Origin: an uncultured Lachnospiraceae bacterium
GTDB lineage: Bacteria; Bacillota; Clostridia; Lachnospirales; Lachnospiraceae
Direction of reading: 5' to 3'
DNA: 64,000 nt
NCBI GenBank assembly: GCA_910587955.1
Contig: CAJUNN010000007.1
Location: 1-64,000, forward strand
Shown here: positions 28,687 to 42,400 of the stretch, piece after piece
Position numbering within the stretch: the stretch's first letter is position 1
How the letters are laid out: each line of letters begins with the position of its first letter
Made by a program: the position numbers and the translations under genes
The notes under the pieces: generated by a model
Told to the model about the DNA's origin: nothing
The model's database searches: none
The model's input: the letters and a program-made list of their open reading frames with translations, nothing else

Positions 28687-30449
28687 TATCTCACCCGGAT
28701 CTCATAAATGTGATTCAGCAATGTATTGAGAGAGGAAGTACCGGCATTCTCTAAATCCGCCGAAAGGGAAATAAAGCGTTTGCTCCTTCCCAGAATCAGG
28801 GACGGCTGCACCTCTCCCATAGCCGCCTCCATATTGCGGCGGTTTTTCTGTATTTCTCCTGCCTGGATACTCCCCGACAGGGCGTTGTACGCCTCGGTTA
28901 GACGGGAATCGTTCACATCAATGGGCAGCCCTATCTGGCTTTGGAAGAAATTCTCATAGGAGCTCACATTGTCCGTCACCGGCACGCCGGCCAGATACAA
29001 GTCAAAGTCCATCTCCAGGTACAGGGCGCGCATATACCCCTGCTGATCCAGCTCTTGGATATTCACCTCAATGCCCAGATCTGAAAGATCGCTGCGCAGG
29101 GCATTTGCCAAAAGAGCCTGTACCCCGTTATCCTTAAGAACCGGAAGATTGAGCTGTACCCTGGTATTCAGGATCTCCATCTCCTCCCCTGCTTCCCGCA
29201 TCAGGCTTTTTGCCCTGGACGGCTGGTAGCTGTATCCCCCGGCAGTCTGTACGGCGTTTGCTCCCGGGCTTCCCTCAAACATCAGCTGGCGCACCAGCTG
29301 TTCCTGAATCACTGCCTCCCGGTTATAGCCGCAGGCAATGGCCTGGCGGACCTTTTCATTCCTAAGAATGGGATTGTCCTGGTTGTAAAACAGCGCATAG
29401 ACCATATTGCCCGGCTCCGCCCATACGGTGAAGCCCTCCCAATCGTAAAGGATTTCAAATAAGGGGCTGGTTCCGCTGTATACAGCCAGATCCAAATCTC
29501 CGTTCTCCACAGCCTTTGGAAGATCATAGTAGCTCACTGCCTGAAATTCCACCCTCTTTATGTCTCCGATGTTCTTCCGGTAGAAAGGATTGGCCGTCAA
29601 AGATACCTGGCTGCCGGATCGGGCATCTCCAAGCTCATAGGCTCCGGTCCCGATTCCTCCTCTGCCCCGGCTTCTAAGGGCTTCCAGCATTCCCCCTTCC
29701 TCTATGGATTCTGCGAAATCTCCTTTCTGCACCTGGGTGCCCAAAAGAAGCAGATTATCGGGAGATCCTTCCGTAAAGCGGATCACCAGAGTGTGATCAT
29801 CTGCCGCCTCCAGGCCCTGGGGAAGTTTGACAGGATTCGATATAAATTCTTCCATTCCCTCAATGCGCCCGTAAGCACCGGACATAGGCCCGGTATTTCC
29901 TGTAAGGGCCATAGCCGCAATGGACGCGGCCGCATCCTGTGCCGTCATAGGCGTCTCATCGGAAAAGAGCACGTCTTCTTCCAGATATAGGGTGTAGGTG
30001 CATCCGTCCTGGGAAATCTGCATACTTTTTACCAGCACCGGATTCCAGCTTCCGTCCTCGTTCCGCTCCATCAGAGGTTCAAACACAATGGAACTCACCG
30101 CCTGATCGCCGGTTCCCTGGGCATAAGCGGGATTAAAAGATCCGGAAATATCCTCCGCATAAACTGCGAAGACTTCCTTTCTCTCTTCATCCTTCCGAAT
30201 CACTTGCCTGGAGCCCTCTTTTACCACTCCCAGGGATTCCCTGGCTCCAAGCCCCAGAAGCTTCTGGGGAATCCCCAAAAGAAAGAGTACTGCCGCGAGA
30301 AGCGCCAGGGCAGCGCCGGCAATGACTGCCGGCCGCTTTTTCCACCCTGTCTTACCCGGTTTTATCTCCGGGTTTTGCACATCCCCAGGTTCACTCTTTT
30401 CTACCTCTGAATTCTTTACTTCTTCTGTCCTTGTTTCTTTTTCTTCCAT
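28686..30449 (-). CDS. Membrane-anchored family-5 substrate-binding protein, no transporter genes nearby
   Basis: A 587-residue protein. A Glu/Lys-rich N-terminal tail (1-38, cytoplasmic by the positive-inside rule) precedes one hydrophobic helix (about 40-62) with no lipobox, then an oligopeptide-binding-protein-like (SBP_bac_5) domain with EPLMERNEDGSWNPVLVKS and later NPILRNEKVRQAIACGYNRE. The domain normally feeds a peptide or nickel ABC importer, but no permease or ATPase is present. The ATG at 30449 is 7 bp after the stop of the giant gene; a longer frame would overlap that gene. It is coupled to the sortase gene by a one-base overlap. It could capture peptides or help handle the giant substrate; both are guesses. 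Confidence 0.85.
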   Translation of the reverse strand: MEEKETRTEEVKNSEVEKSEPGDVQNPEIKPGKTGWKKRPAVIAGAALALLAAVLFLLGIPQKLLGLGARESLGVVKEGSRQVIRKDEERKEVFAVYAEDISGSFNPAYAQGTGDQAVSSIVFEPLMERNEDGSWNPVLVKSMQISQDGCTYTLYLEEDVLFSDETPMTAQDAAASIAAMALTGNTGPMSGAYGRIEGMEEFISNPVKLPQGLEAADDHTLVIRFTEGSPDNLLLLGTQVQKGDFAESIEEGGMLEALRSRGRGGIGTGAYELGDARSGSQVSLTANPFYRKNIGDIKRVEFQAVSYYDLPKAVENGDLDLAVYSGTSPLFEILYDWEGFTVWAEPGNMVYALFYNQDNPILRNEKVRQAIACGYNREAVIQEQLVRQLMFEGSPGANAVQTAGGYSYQPSRAKSLMREAGEEMEILNTRVQLNLPVLKDNGVQALLANALRSDLSDLGIEVNIQELDQQGYMRALYLEMDFDLYLAGVPVTDNVSSYENFFQSQIGLPIDVNDSRLTEAYNALSGSIQAGEIQKNRRNMEAAMGEVQPSLILGRSKRFISLSADLENAGTSSLNTLLNHIYEIRVR

Positions 30450-30456
30450 AATTCTG

Positions 30457-33400
30457 TCATCCCTGTCCTGCGTTCTGCCCCGGGGTTCCCTTTTCTTCCT
30501 CCTCATCCTCTTCCTGCTTCTTCTTTCCGGTGAGCAGATAACCCACCATCGCAAGCAGGGCTGCAAGCAGAAGGATAAATACTGCCATCGTGCCTCCGGT
30601 CTGGGGAATGGGCGGTATCAATCCGCTGCCTCCGCCGTCTCCTCCTCCGCCCGGTGTGGGCGTGTCAGGTATCTCCGTTCCCGGCGGTCTTACCGGCGTA
30701 TGCAAATCAATTCCCGCATCCTTGGTCAGATCGCTCTGGCCAAACCGGAAGTACACACGCTTCGTCAAATCCACACCCGGCATACTGCTGGTGTCTTCGG
30801 GAGGATTGTAAATATCAAATATATTGCTGATGGAATCGTGGTAATGGCTGGTCAGCATTCCTACCACGCGTCCCATGGGCGATGCCTCCGGCGCCGCCGC
30901 ATCTTTGGGCATAATTTCTTTTCCAAGAGAGTCGTAAATACCCGTTACCTCAAGCTCTCCCGACGCATTCACGCCCATCCGGCCGGTTCCTGTGTCGATA
31001 AAGTCACTGGACGGAATTACATCCGAGTCAACCCGGTCATCGTCCGCCGCCTCAAAGTCGCTCCAGGCATAAATCTTCTCTCCCGTCTGGGATATCATCA
31101 CCCGGTACTGGTAAGGCTCTATGGGATTTGCCATATCCGCCAGCGGAACCGTAAAGGAGTAACGTCCTTTTGCATCTGTAGTTACTGTCATATCTCCGTT
31201 CGCGTCTACCACAGGCTTCCACAATCCTTTAACCGTCTGCGGATTTTCCACCTTGATAACTTGTACGGTGGGCTTCATATAAGCCTCAGGGTCTTTTTGG
31301 GGAGTTCCAGTCTCTGCGCCGGAACTCTCGTCCGGTTTATCCAGAGATCCGCCGTCCACAATAATCTGATACGGATAGTACTCATACTCCGCCTCTGCGT
31401 CGTAGCGGTAAAGCGTTACTTCCACGCCTGCCACTCCCCGCTCGCCTGCATCCTGGACATGGTTCCGGTTAGAATCATTCCATACCAGATCTCCAATGCG
31501 GACATTTTTCTCGTAGCTCAAAAGTCCTACATCCAGAACCCTCACATTGTCCTGGGGACCGATAAGCTGGTACTTGCCGCTGTATCCTTCCGCAACACCC
31601 GCCTCTTTTAAGTTCACCGGCTGTACGGGATCGGACACGCCCAGGGACTTGGCGTTATACTTTTTGTTTGCCAGAGCTTCCAGATTCTCTTTTTGATAAA
31701 CCGTTTCATCCAGAATCTCTCCGGCATCGGAGTCATTTCCGTCATGGGTATTCTCTTCTGCATTGTGATAAGAATATTCGCTGTTTGCTTCCTTCTCCAC
31801 CACAACTCGGTACAGAAGCGGTCCCTGCCTGGGATCTTCCGGCGTCATGCTGTCGTCGATAAGAGGCAGCTCCTCAAAGATATACTTCCCGTCGTTCTCC
31901 GTCCGGTAAGTTGCCGTGGTAATAGGCTTTTGTACTGCCAGATTCTCCAGCCGCTCCGCCTCACGCTCCGCTGCTTCGATGCGCCTCTGAATCTCCGCCA
32001 CCAGAGCCAGGGCATTGACCATACTCTCCGCATTTTCTTCCAGGGACAGGTCAATAGACACCAGGGTCTGATTCTGCTTATTAATCTCCAGCGTATACTT
32101 CAGCAGCAGTTCTTCCGTCTGATTCCACATGGTCTGATACTGATCCCGCAGTTTCTCGGTATTCCCAATTTCTTTCTGTTTCTTAGCAATCTCTGCCTTC
32201 TTAGCGGCAATGGCCGCCTCCAGCTCTTTCTTATCCTTCAATTCTTCGGGACTCAGCGCACTGTCCGGCGTACCGCTTCCGTACTTCGTATTCCACTCTC
32301 TCTCCAGTTCAAAGAGCTCCTTGTCCAGATTTGTCTTCTCCGTCCTAAGCTGGCTTAACTGCAGATTCAGCAGCTGTACCTGAATGCTGTGTTCCTGGGA
32401 AATGGTGGACAGTTTTCCGTAATTCTTCATCAGCTCATCCAGCTGTGCCTGTACTTCCTTCCGCTGTTTCTCCAGGAAAGACTTATCCCGCTCCAGGGCC
32501 GCCTGCACTTCCTGGGCCGTCCGGAGCTCTGCCTTAGCCTGAACGGCTTCGGCTCTCTTATCTGCCGCATCCTGTTTGTTCTTCGTCTCCGCCCACCGGT
32601 ATTCCATAGCCCGGGGAAGCATAGCATCTTCTGCCTTCTGGGTCAGCGGGAACAGATAGCGTCCGCTGATAAAGTAATCCGTATCAACCGTTAAATCCGG
32701 GAACTCTTTCGCCAAGTCAAAGTGCTCTGCCTCATAGGTAAAGACGGTAAAATACTTCCCTCCGTCCAGCCACGCCTCCGTGGTCTCTTTCGGCTCCTCC
32801 GGCTGATCCGCTCCGCTTCCGTCATCATCCGGATTCCCCGGCTGGGCATCCGGATCTTCCTTGATCTCCGGAACGGGTACGCTGTCCTTGTCATTTCTCC
32901 GGTACTGGAGGGTCACTTCCACATCCGGAACACCCTTATCATTCCTCTGCCACAGTCCGTCGTAATTGCCGTCGCTCTCCAGATCGTTCCACACAAAGCC
33001 TTTTACAGTTCCCTTGTTGTAGGGCACCACGCCTGCATCCATATGGTTCACTGCATGAACTGCCCACAGATTGTATCCGTTCACAATCAGGGAATTATCC
33101 GGCGTGTCATCCGGTCCTTCTTTATCATAAGGAAGGAGGATAGACGGCGCAGCAAAGTCCGTGGGATCGAATACGTCAACGCGCAGATCCGATGCGTTCC
33201 CGTTCCTCTGGTACAGGAACCGGTTGGGGGACAGATCGCTGTCCACATCTTCCAGATCCGCAGGCGGATTCTGGGCCGGTGTCACATGGAGCTCTGTCTT
33301 TGCATAGCCTTTCGGCAGCAGCGGAATATACAGGCGGTAGCCCACCGCATACTGCTTCAGGCTTCCTCCCGAGCCTGTCGTCATGGTACTGTTCAGCGTG

Positions 33401-36400
33401 AACCGGTAGGTTCCCGCCAGGGAGGTGGTGGCTGTCTGTTTTCCTCCGTGTACGTGGCCGTCGGCTAAAATGGCCGTGGGATCCTTGGTTAAATCCGGAT
33501 CCAGAAAATTCCAGTTCTTCGCCGCGGCATCCCATTTAATCTCCCGCCATCCGGCCGGAATGCCCTTTGCCTCATCTGCTTCCACCCAGGCGTAGGGGAA
33601 TAGTTCTACCTTTACCCCTCCCATGCCCTGATAGGAGGCCTGGGTTTCATCCCGGAGCCCGTCTGCATAGAGAAAGCTTCCGTCCGCCGCGAAGGGTCCG
33701 TCGCTGCTGTCATCCCAGACTACGCCGGTGATCCGTTTCACGTCACTTTGTTCAAAGCCCAGATCCATCTGATCTATCGGTTCATAACACAGTTTAAATC
33801 CGTTGTCATCCAGCATATATCTTGGATTTCCGTCCGCATCCTTGGGCACTGCCGCCTTAAAGACGCCTGTGCAGTACCGGCTGTTGAGATGGTTCCGGAA
33901 CCGGTATCCGTGGGGAACCTGTTCCAGAAGCATGGTAGGCTTGTATATGGGCTTCTGGGTCGTAGTGTCTACCGGGGAGTAGGCCACAAAGAAGTACTCT
34001 TTGTCGGGCCACACGTATTCAAACCGATAGCTTCCTACCATAGTCTTGTATTTCTTGTATACCTCCTTTTCTGCATCCGTGCCGTGGGGAATATCTTCCA
34101 GGCTTGCATAGGCTGTGCCCAGATCCTCATTGGCCTGAGCCAACACCTCGTCCTTGGTCATTGTCGTAACCATCATGGGCTGGCCCCTCATATTCAGGGT
34201 GGGTTCCCCGTAAGTTCCGTCCGGCTGAAGCTCCCGGCCTTTCTCATAAGCCATAATGGTCAGATTCTCCAAAGGCTCTTCATCCGGCATTCCGCTAAGA
34301 GGCGGATAGTCGGAGATCACCTGGTTGTTAAAGAAGCCGTCCCCGTTGGTATCCAGATCCGTGTCGCCTCCCACGTTCACCTCATCTACCCACGCCATTC
34401 CTCCGTAACGCACAGGAAGTCCCACGCCGATATCATAGGATACGCACTCGTCATCGGGATCATCGCTCACCCGTACCTCTATGGGGTCTTTGGTGGTAAA
34501 GATCAGGCTCTTTCCGGACTGGGTCACTTCCATAGGCGTCTCCCTTCTGTCCGGTCCGATTTCCTGGGTAGTCAGTCCGTAATGCTCATACTCATCCGGC
34601 ATGGTAAACCGCAGGCCGTACTGGGCATCCCGGTTCAGATTCGGGAAAATATAGTACCCGTGGTTTCCGTAGTAATCCGTCTCTGTGTAGGTGACGCAGG
34701 GACCGAAGGCGGTCATAATTGCGTCTCCCGTAGCACCGTAGGCCCAGCTTCCGTCGTCCGCCAGCACATGGTACCGGCCGTCTGCATCCGGCGTGGGATC
34801 TACCGCGTCTCCGTTCATATTGGCCGCATAGAAGGTTCCTCCCCTGGGGGTCAGAAGCTCTACTTTCACCTTATTAATTCCCGGGTCTTCCCCGTCGCCC
34901 CAGGCGGGCTCATAGGTAATATTGCCGTGCTCGTCGGTCTTCATGTTCCGCAGAGGAAGCTTTCTGTTAAATTCCGCAAAGGTCCCCACAGGCTTTCCGT
35001 AGAGAATCTCATCCTGCTTCCCGTTCAGGTTCGTATCCAGCCACACGTAGTCGCCAATCTCTCCCCGGTCTTTGGGATTGGACACGTAGACCACCGCCGC
35101 TCCCGAAGCTGTCGCATCATCCCGCCTGGTTCCGGTGGCAAAAGTGTTCACTGCCTGGTAGGAGGTCACCTCCGAGTTGTTGGACAGTATGGTACCCGTA
35201 TTAAATTCCCTGCACACCGGAAGGTTCAGCGGCACCTTCATCTTTACGTTCAGATCCAAGGTGGTCTTGGGCATCAGGAAGTATTCCGGATCCTTCATGG
35301 CCACAAAGAGCTGCCGCAGGTTCTTTACAATCTCATGGAAGTCGTCTTCGCTGACGGCCCCGCTGTCTCTCCAATCGATCAGTTCCTCCAAGGTCACGTT
35401 GCTCTCGGTCAGTTCTGCTCCGTAGGACACCGGATACTGTGTGTATTCCCCTTGATAATGCCAGGAGGACAGCAACAGGTTGGTATAAAAGTTCGCCTTG
35501 ATTCCGTCCGGCACATCCGGGTCCGTGGTCTGCGGCGTAATGTTTCTCTGCTCCAGGCTGAACAGTTCCTCCAGTCCCGCAGGTCCGATGGATGCCACGG
35601 TCCCGTCCGCATTTCTCTGCACATTCACCGGCCCCAGCCATACCGTATAATCATCCGGGTCGATCACTTTGTTCTGCTGCTCTAAAATTTCTATCTGGTG
35701 GTCCGTAGGCCTGGGATCTCCCAGATCATTATCCTCCAGCCGCTTCGCCAGGGCAGCATTCACGCTTTTCAGCTCAAAGCTGTCCTTGCTGATGCGCATC
35801 CAGGGCGACCACTTGCTGCCTCTTGGACTTGGTTTGCCTGTCGTGTTGATGATATTCTGATCCTGGGTATAGGGCGTAATATCATAGATCACCACACAGG
35901 ACTTGGAATCCGCCAGAAGATTTCCGGTGGTCACCAGCTCCGCGCTGTGGGACATGGTCAGATGATATTTGTAAGTCTCCCCCTGCAGAACCGGAATGGG
36001 ACCGCTGCTGCTGTTGGTATCGCTCTCCAGAAGGCTCTGTGCATACTTAGAGAACGGGAAAGAGTTGGTAGTCGCAAAGGCAACGGCGCTGGAAGTTACC
36101 AGCAGGTTGTAATCGGTGACACTCTTATCATTGTCGTAATCCATGTTGTCAGTATCTTTGTGCTGCTCCGAGCGCTGCTCGTCCGTGTAGCTCTTCCAGT
36201 ACATCCACTGGGGCGCGCCCACATCATCCGTGGCATACACGGTAGTCTTCCTGTTTTCCTCTCCTCCCGCAATACTCTCATTTTCGTCGGTGGTACGGGC
36301 ACGTACCATATAGTCGATGACAATGGTATCTCCCGGCGGCAGCTCCCCATGGAACCGGAACTGCAGGATCTGGGATCCTTCCTCTCCCGACAGGGTCACA

Positions 36401-39400
36401 TCCGCTACCTCATTGAGACGGATGGTATTGTTCACTGAGCGCTCACTGTAAGCGGTGGTATAACCTGTATCCGGATCGTACTCTTCCTGATGCACCACCC
36501 GGTAAGTCCAGTACAGGTAGGCGCTGGTAGAGTAGCCCCGGTTGCTGAAATAATCGGAATTCAGCGGACAGATCGGCTTCTGGGAATCCTCATAGCTTAT
36601 ATACTGAAAGAGGGTGGGTTCAATCTTCAGAAGCGCCGGAATCTTTACGGTAATCACCGGATCGGTAAACCGGTCCTCCGTAATCCTTCCGCCCTGGCTG
36701 ATCTTATATTCCTTCTGGTGATCTGCCGTATAGTTGTTTAAGGTCAGATGGTATTTCAGCAGCGCACTGCTGGCGCTCAAAGCTACATTGTCTGTCCACT
36801 TAAAAGTATCTCCCGTCAGGCTGGGATCTTCCCGCTTGGTAAACCGCCGGAAATATTCTCCGTCAATGGTCAGATCTGCCACCGGCTTCTTGGGCGCCAG
36901 TATCAGATTGGCCCGCAGGAAGATTTTCTCATTCTCCGGTGTGCCGTCTCCTCCCTCAATGTATGCAAAATCCCCGTCGCTGTAGTTTACATACAGCTTG
37001 CTGATATGGGCCGCATAGATAGAGTCCGTGTTGGAGGTATAGCTGCTCATCTCAATCAGGCCGCCCTTTTCCGCTACCGACTCCGGATTCTGCGCAGTCT
37101 CATCCACACCCAGGAGGTTTCTGGGATAATATCCGTCCATCTCTCCTCTCTTGGAGGGATTCTTGCACTCATGCAGATCCTCTTTCTTGTCTGCCGTATC
37201 CAGCTTCGCATCCACATCCAGACGGAATCCGCAGGGAACGGGATATTTCACCGGATTATCCGAGATAATCACCCAGGCAATCTGGTTCATACGGATATAC
37301 CGGGTTCCGGGACGCGGCACTTCAATCTCCATATTGGCATCCAGCGCTACACCTCCGGCCGGAGTCAGCTCATGCCAAATGGGCGTCTTCGTCCCGGGCC
37401 AGCAGGTTCCTTTGGAAATATCCTCCACCTTCTGCCGGACATCCTTACACTCCTCACGGTCCGTATAATACACATGGACCTTCAGATGCTCTGCCAGCTC
37501 CTTATCGTAGCCGTCCTCATAATAAAGCTCACTGTCACCCGGCAGACTCCAGTAACCCGTGCGGATAGTCTCCACACGATTGCTGACCATTACAATGGAA
37601 TTATCTGTATTGTACTGGTCCAGGTTGGCCGCATCGTAGTCCTCCAGGGTCTGGTTCTTGGTAGAACCGTACAGGGGCAGGTGATCCACCAGATACATGG
37701 AGCCGGCGCTTCCCTGGAAGAGAGATCCCTCGCCCAGATACATATGGATCATATCCGTGCTTCGGTAAGTGGGAGGCGTCGTTCCTCCTGCCACCACCTG
37801 CTGAGGATCGTCCGTAAGCACCTTGGCATAACCCCTGGGCGCCGCAATGCGGAAACCGTAGGCCGTGTCATGAGCATACCGATCCTTCTCTTTCGTAGTC
37901 TCTTTGTCCCTGTTCTTATTCCAGTTGTCCCAATTCTCCTTCTTGTTAATATATGGATCTGTGGGCTCTGTATTGAGCGGATCCCCGTTCTCGTCATAAG
38001 TCTCCATCTTGGAGAGAGGCAGTCCGTCCTGAACTACCGTTCTTTCATCAGGATCCAGCCCTGTATCCAGTTTCTTTGTTCCGTTGTAATAGCGGACAGA
38101 ATCTTTCTTCTGATCTCCCAGCCAGTCATAGGAAGTCTGTGCCTTCCGGTTCTCCTTATTATGGAGATTCTGATCGTAATTTCCGTTCAGGCTCTCCAGA
38201 TTTACAAAGGCATGACTGAAATACTGCTTCCTGCTGATGCCGTTCTCGTCATAGCTGGTCCCGTCGGGATCATTTAAGTTCGGCACGTCAGACACGCGGG
38301 TCAGCACCTTCAGGGCAAACTTATCTCCACTGGCCAGATAACCCGCCGGCCGCACGCCGTTTACAATGCTCTGATAGTTCTTGACCTCTCCCTGATTGAA
38401 ATAGGGCTCGCTCTCAGCCTTGGAAAGCCGGCCTTCCCCGGCATCCTCCGCCTTCGTTGTATCCTGGGCAGGCGGGATCACCGTCACACTGATAAATTTC
38501 TCATTGTCCGGATTTTCCTGTCCCGGCTTCTTGGAGGGCGTATTGTCCAGAATGGTCCAGCCCCGCTTCTCGGCTTCCGTCTTTGTCAAAAGCTCATCCG
38601 GAGTCCCGTCCGCATGGTAGGTCTGAATCATCAGTTCCCTGTCATATGCCAGGACCTCAGGCAGATACTGGGAGAACACGAAGGCTCCGTGGGTCACGTC
38701 CCCGCTCTCCGAAAGCTTCTGGGTCCGCACGGCCAGATTGGCCTCCCAATCACGCTTCGCCTTGTTCCACGCCTCTTCCTCCTGACGGTATCCCGCTGTC
38801 CCCTGGGCATAGGTTGGGATAAAGAAGCCCATATTTGCAATGGAGTTGGCGAGAACGGCATGCCCTTTATCCATAGGCAGCGTGGGCGGAGCCGGATCTG
38901 CCGGATCCGGAGCTGTACCTGCAGCAGTACCCGGAGCCGTTCCTGTGCCCGCCGGATCCCTGCGCTCTATGGTAGTGTCTTCCCAATCCTGCATGGGAGA
39001 CTCGGAAGCCTTGTTCATAACCGTAATGGTGTACCATACTCTCTGGCCGTAACCCAGCTTCGCAATGTCCTCTTCTTTCAGAGCTCCGGGATTTTCATCA
39101 TAGTCTCCCGTCCGCAGAGTAGCAGACGCTTCACTGTCTGCCCCCGGCTCCGCTATCCGTCCCTGATAATCCGGGGAACCGTCGTTTTCCCCTATCCCCG
39201 CTTCCTTCGCTGTCAAGGCAAAGCGCATATCCAGCATCAGATGGGGATTCCGGGTATAAACCTTCAGGGTATTGGACACAAAGCGGTTGGGAGATACGTA
39301 CGTATCCCGGACATACCCGGTTACGCCGTCTCCGTTCACATCCAAGCCGCCGAAATCTGCCTGTTTCTCATTTCTCTCTTTGTAATCCTCCACATTCACC

Positions 39401-42400
39401 GTAGTGTTAACCAGGTTTGCTGCATTGGAGCTGCCGGAATCAATCTCCTCTCCGTACTTCATCTCTCCCAGGAACTGATCCCTTTCTCCCTTGATCCTTC
39501 CGTTGGGCCCGGTAATATCCAGGCGCGGATCCGTAATGGTGTTGTGATAGCCCGTATGATAGTTCCCTATCGGAGTCCAATAACTGCAGTTCGTATGGGG
39601 ACAACCCCGGCCGTACATATAGTGGATCCGGTTCTCCGCTCCCACGGAGAAGGGATTTTGATCCTTTAACTGCCCAGCCGTGCCGGAAGCATCATCGGTG
39701 AAGAACTTAAAGCCGGGAACCCTGCTGGCCGCAAAGGTCCGTATCTGCTGCCAGCGCTCCAAAAGCCGGGTATCCTTCGTCCCGTTTTTCAGATCATGCT
39801 CCGGAGATGCCACTGCCATCACCCGTACCTGTGCATTGAGATACTGGTTTGCATCCAGCTTGGGAGACTCCAGCACCTTCATCATATCTTCGTAATTCTC
39901 AGGATTGATGCTGTAATGGGTGGGCACAATCCGGACCATATACCGGTTCAGATCCGGCAGATATTCAATCTGCACCCCGTACTTATCCTTGTGGATACGG
40001 CTGTCCGCCACATCCCCGTTGGGATTCTTGGAAGCGTCCAGGGAACTGACATTGCGCACCAGAAGTTCATAATCCAAGGCCGTATTGGGCTGATCCGTCT
40101 TCCCGTTCCCCGCATCCGTCCAGTCTGTGTTACTTACAACATCCACACCCTTTTTAGGGTAAGCTTCGCCATCCTCTGTCAGGGGCACAATGCCCTCCGG
40201 CAGAAGCGCAGACATGGCAGGCAGGGGATAGGAGGCCCCGCCCGCCCTTCCGCCACCCATCTGGTAGACGGAATAGCTGACCAGTTTGCTCCGGTCATTC
40301 AGCCACTGATAGTGAATCGTCTTGTTTTTCAGCTGTTCCTGCGGTCCCAGAGGCGCCGACGGAAGGTTGCCGATTACAATCTGGTTCTCTGCAAAGAGAC
40401 TCAGCTCAAAAGGTTCCTCCATCTGCTGGTAGAACTCGTCGTACTTGCTCTCCTTTGCTACTTCCTGTCCTGTCTTGGACCTGGGATCCGCAACTTCCGT
40501 CCAGTGGCGCAGCACCGGCTTGCTCACTTTGGCCTGGCTGCCGCTGCGGGCAAAGGTCCGGGCCATAGGATTCCCCTCCTTATCCAGGTAATCCAGGGGA
40601 TCGTCATTCGGTATATTGTGGAGTATCCGAAGTTCTGTATCCGCCTCTCCCGGACAGGAATCTCCTGCCGTAAAGAGGGAGCAGAACTGGTTCCGGCCCT
40701 TGTGGTAGGGGGTACCCGGTGCAAAGAAGCGCGGATTGCCGTAATAGCGATCCCACCAGCTGCTGCCGTTCTTATCCGGGCGGTGCCGGATTCCTCCGGA
40801 GAGCATACCGCTCTCCAGATGGAAGGGATGCTTCGTATTCTCCACTCCATAGCCGTTGGAACCGTTATAATGCACCAGATCCCCGGCCAGATTGGTCCTG
40901 TCATAGATCTGATAGTAGCCCTCATCCGGCTGCATCAACGTGTCGCCCAGATCATTCTCTTCATAATTGGTCTTATCATCATAAGGCGCAGCATAAACCG
41001 TATCTACATAGCGCTCGCTCTCCGGCTGGTTGTAGACCACCGCCTGGAGATCCACCCGGATCTGGTAGGGACTGGTCTTTCCTGCACTGCCTCTCCAGCC
41101 ATGGAGCGGCGATTTCACCGTGATCTCCACCACCCAGGGCTGCATCTGCTGATCATCGCTGTAGACTTCCTTCCATCCCTGGTAGTAAGTCTCATAGAGA
41201 ATGGGATCCGCCGCCGCCTGGGCCGCCCGGTGATCGTAATCTGCGGGCGCGTCGAAGGGCGTCTGCACCACCCGGGCCTCCAAAAGCTCCGGATCGACGG
41301 CGCTTCCCACAGACGTTTCGCTTCCCTGCTGCATATACCAGGCTTTCAGTTCTACCTCCCGATCCCCCTCCGGGTTCTCAAGGAGCTTGGGCATCACCCC
41401 GTAAGGCAGCACGTAGATAAAGCGCACGCCGTCCAAGGCCCAGTCGCCGTAGTTAATCGCCAGCAGCCGTGCCGTATATTCCTCACCGTACTGGAGGAGG
41501 GAGACGCTGGGGCTCCACACCTCGTCCGAATCGATTCTCTCATCTGTGGGATCCTGAGTCCCGTCAATGGCCGTAAGGGCCTCATCCTCCGTGACAAACT
41601 GGGAGGTTGCAAACAGCCAGGCTTTCTGAAGGTGGAGGCTGGATTCCGTCCAGAGAAGATTCTCTTTCTGATTCTCTCCATCCTCCGTACCGGGCGTACC
41701 GTCCACCGCACCGCTGTCCGCACTTAAGCGGAACGGTTCAAAGCCAAGGTCAAAGGGACTGCTCGCGCCGCCTGCAGCACCGGCCGTAAAGGTTCTGGCC
41801 CGCATGAGATACCGGTACCAATCCCGCATGGTTCCGGTGTCCGTAAATCCTTTGGGCTGAAGCTCAGCCACTTCATCCGGCCTGTTGTTTACTACGGTGC
41901 TGTCGGCCTTCACCTGGATGGTCTGCCTCCTGGCCTGGTTGTAGATATCCAGATCCCAGAAGTTTCCGTTGGCTCCGTAATCCCCCAGGTTATCATTGCC
42001 TCCATTGACGCCGTAGCCATTGGCCACACCAGGCATAGTCACCGTAGAACCTGACAGGAACTCGCTGCGCTTTTGCTTGGTGTCATCCCGGTACAGCTTC
42101 GGCTGCCCCGTCACCGGGCTAATCACCGGATCCAGCCGGTTGGCCCCGTGCTCGTCCTGGGTCCAGATGTAAGATCTCCGCACTCCTGTCCGGGACCCGG
42201 TAAAGGCCGCGTCGTGGAGCAGCAGATCCATATCCATCATCCGGGCGCTCATATCGGCCGTTACCGGATACAGGTTATTCTGCCCTATATATTCGCCTTT
42301 TCCGCGGGAAGTAAACAGATACTCCCCAGGCCTTGAGAGGTAAATATTCCGGCCGCTGCCCGTATAGGTAGCCATGGGCAGTCCGCTCTTGTGGGCCGTC

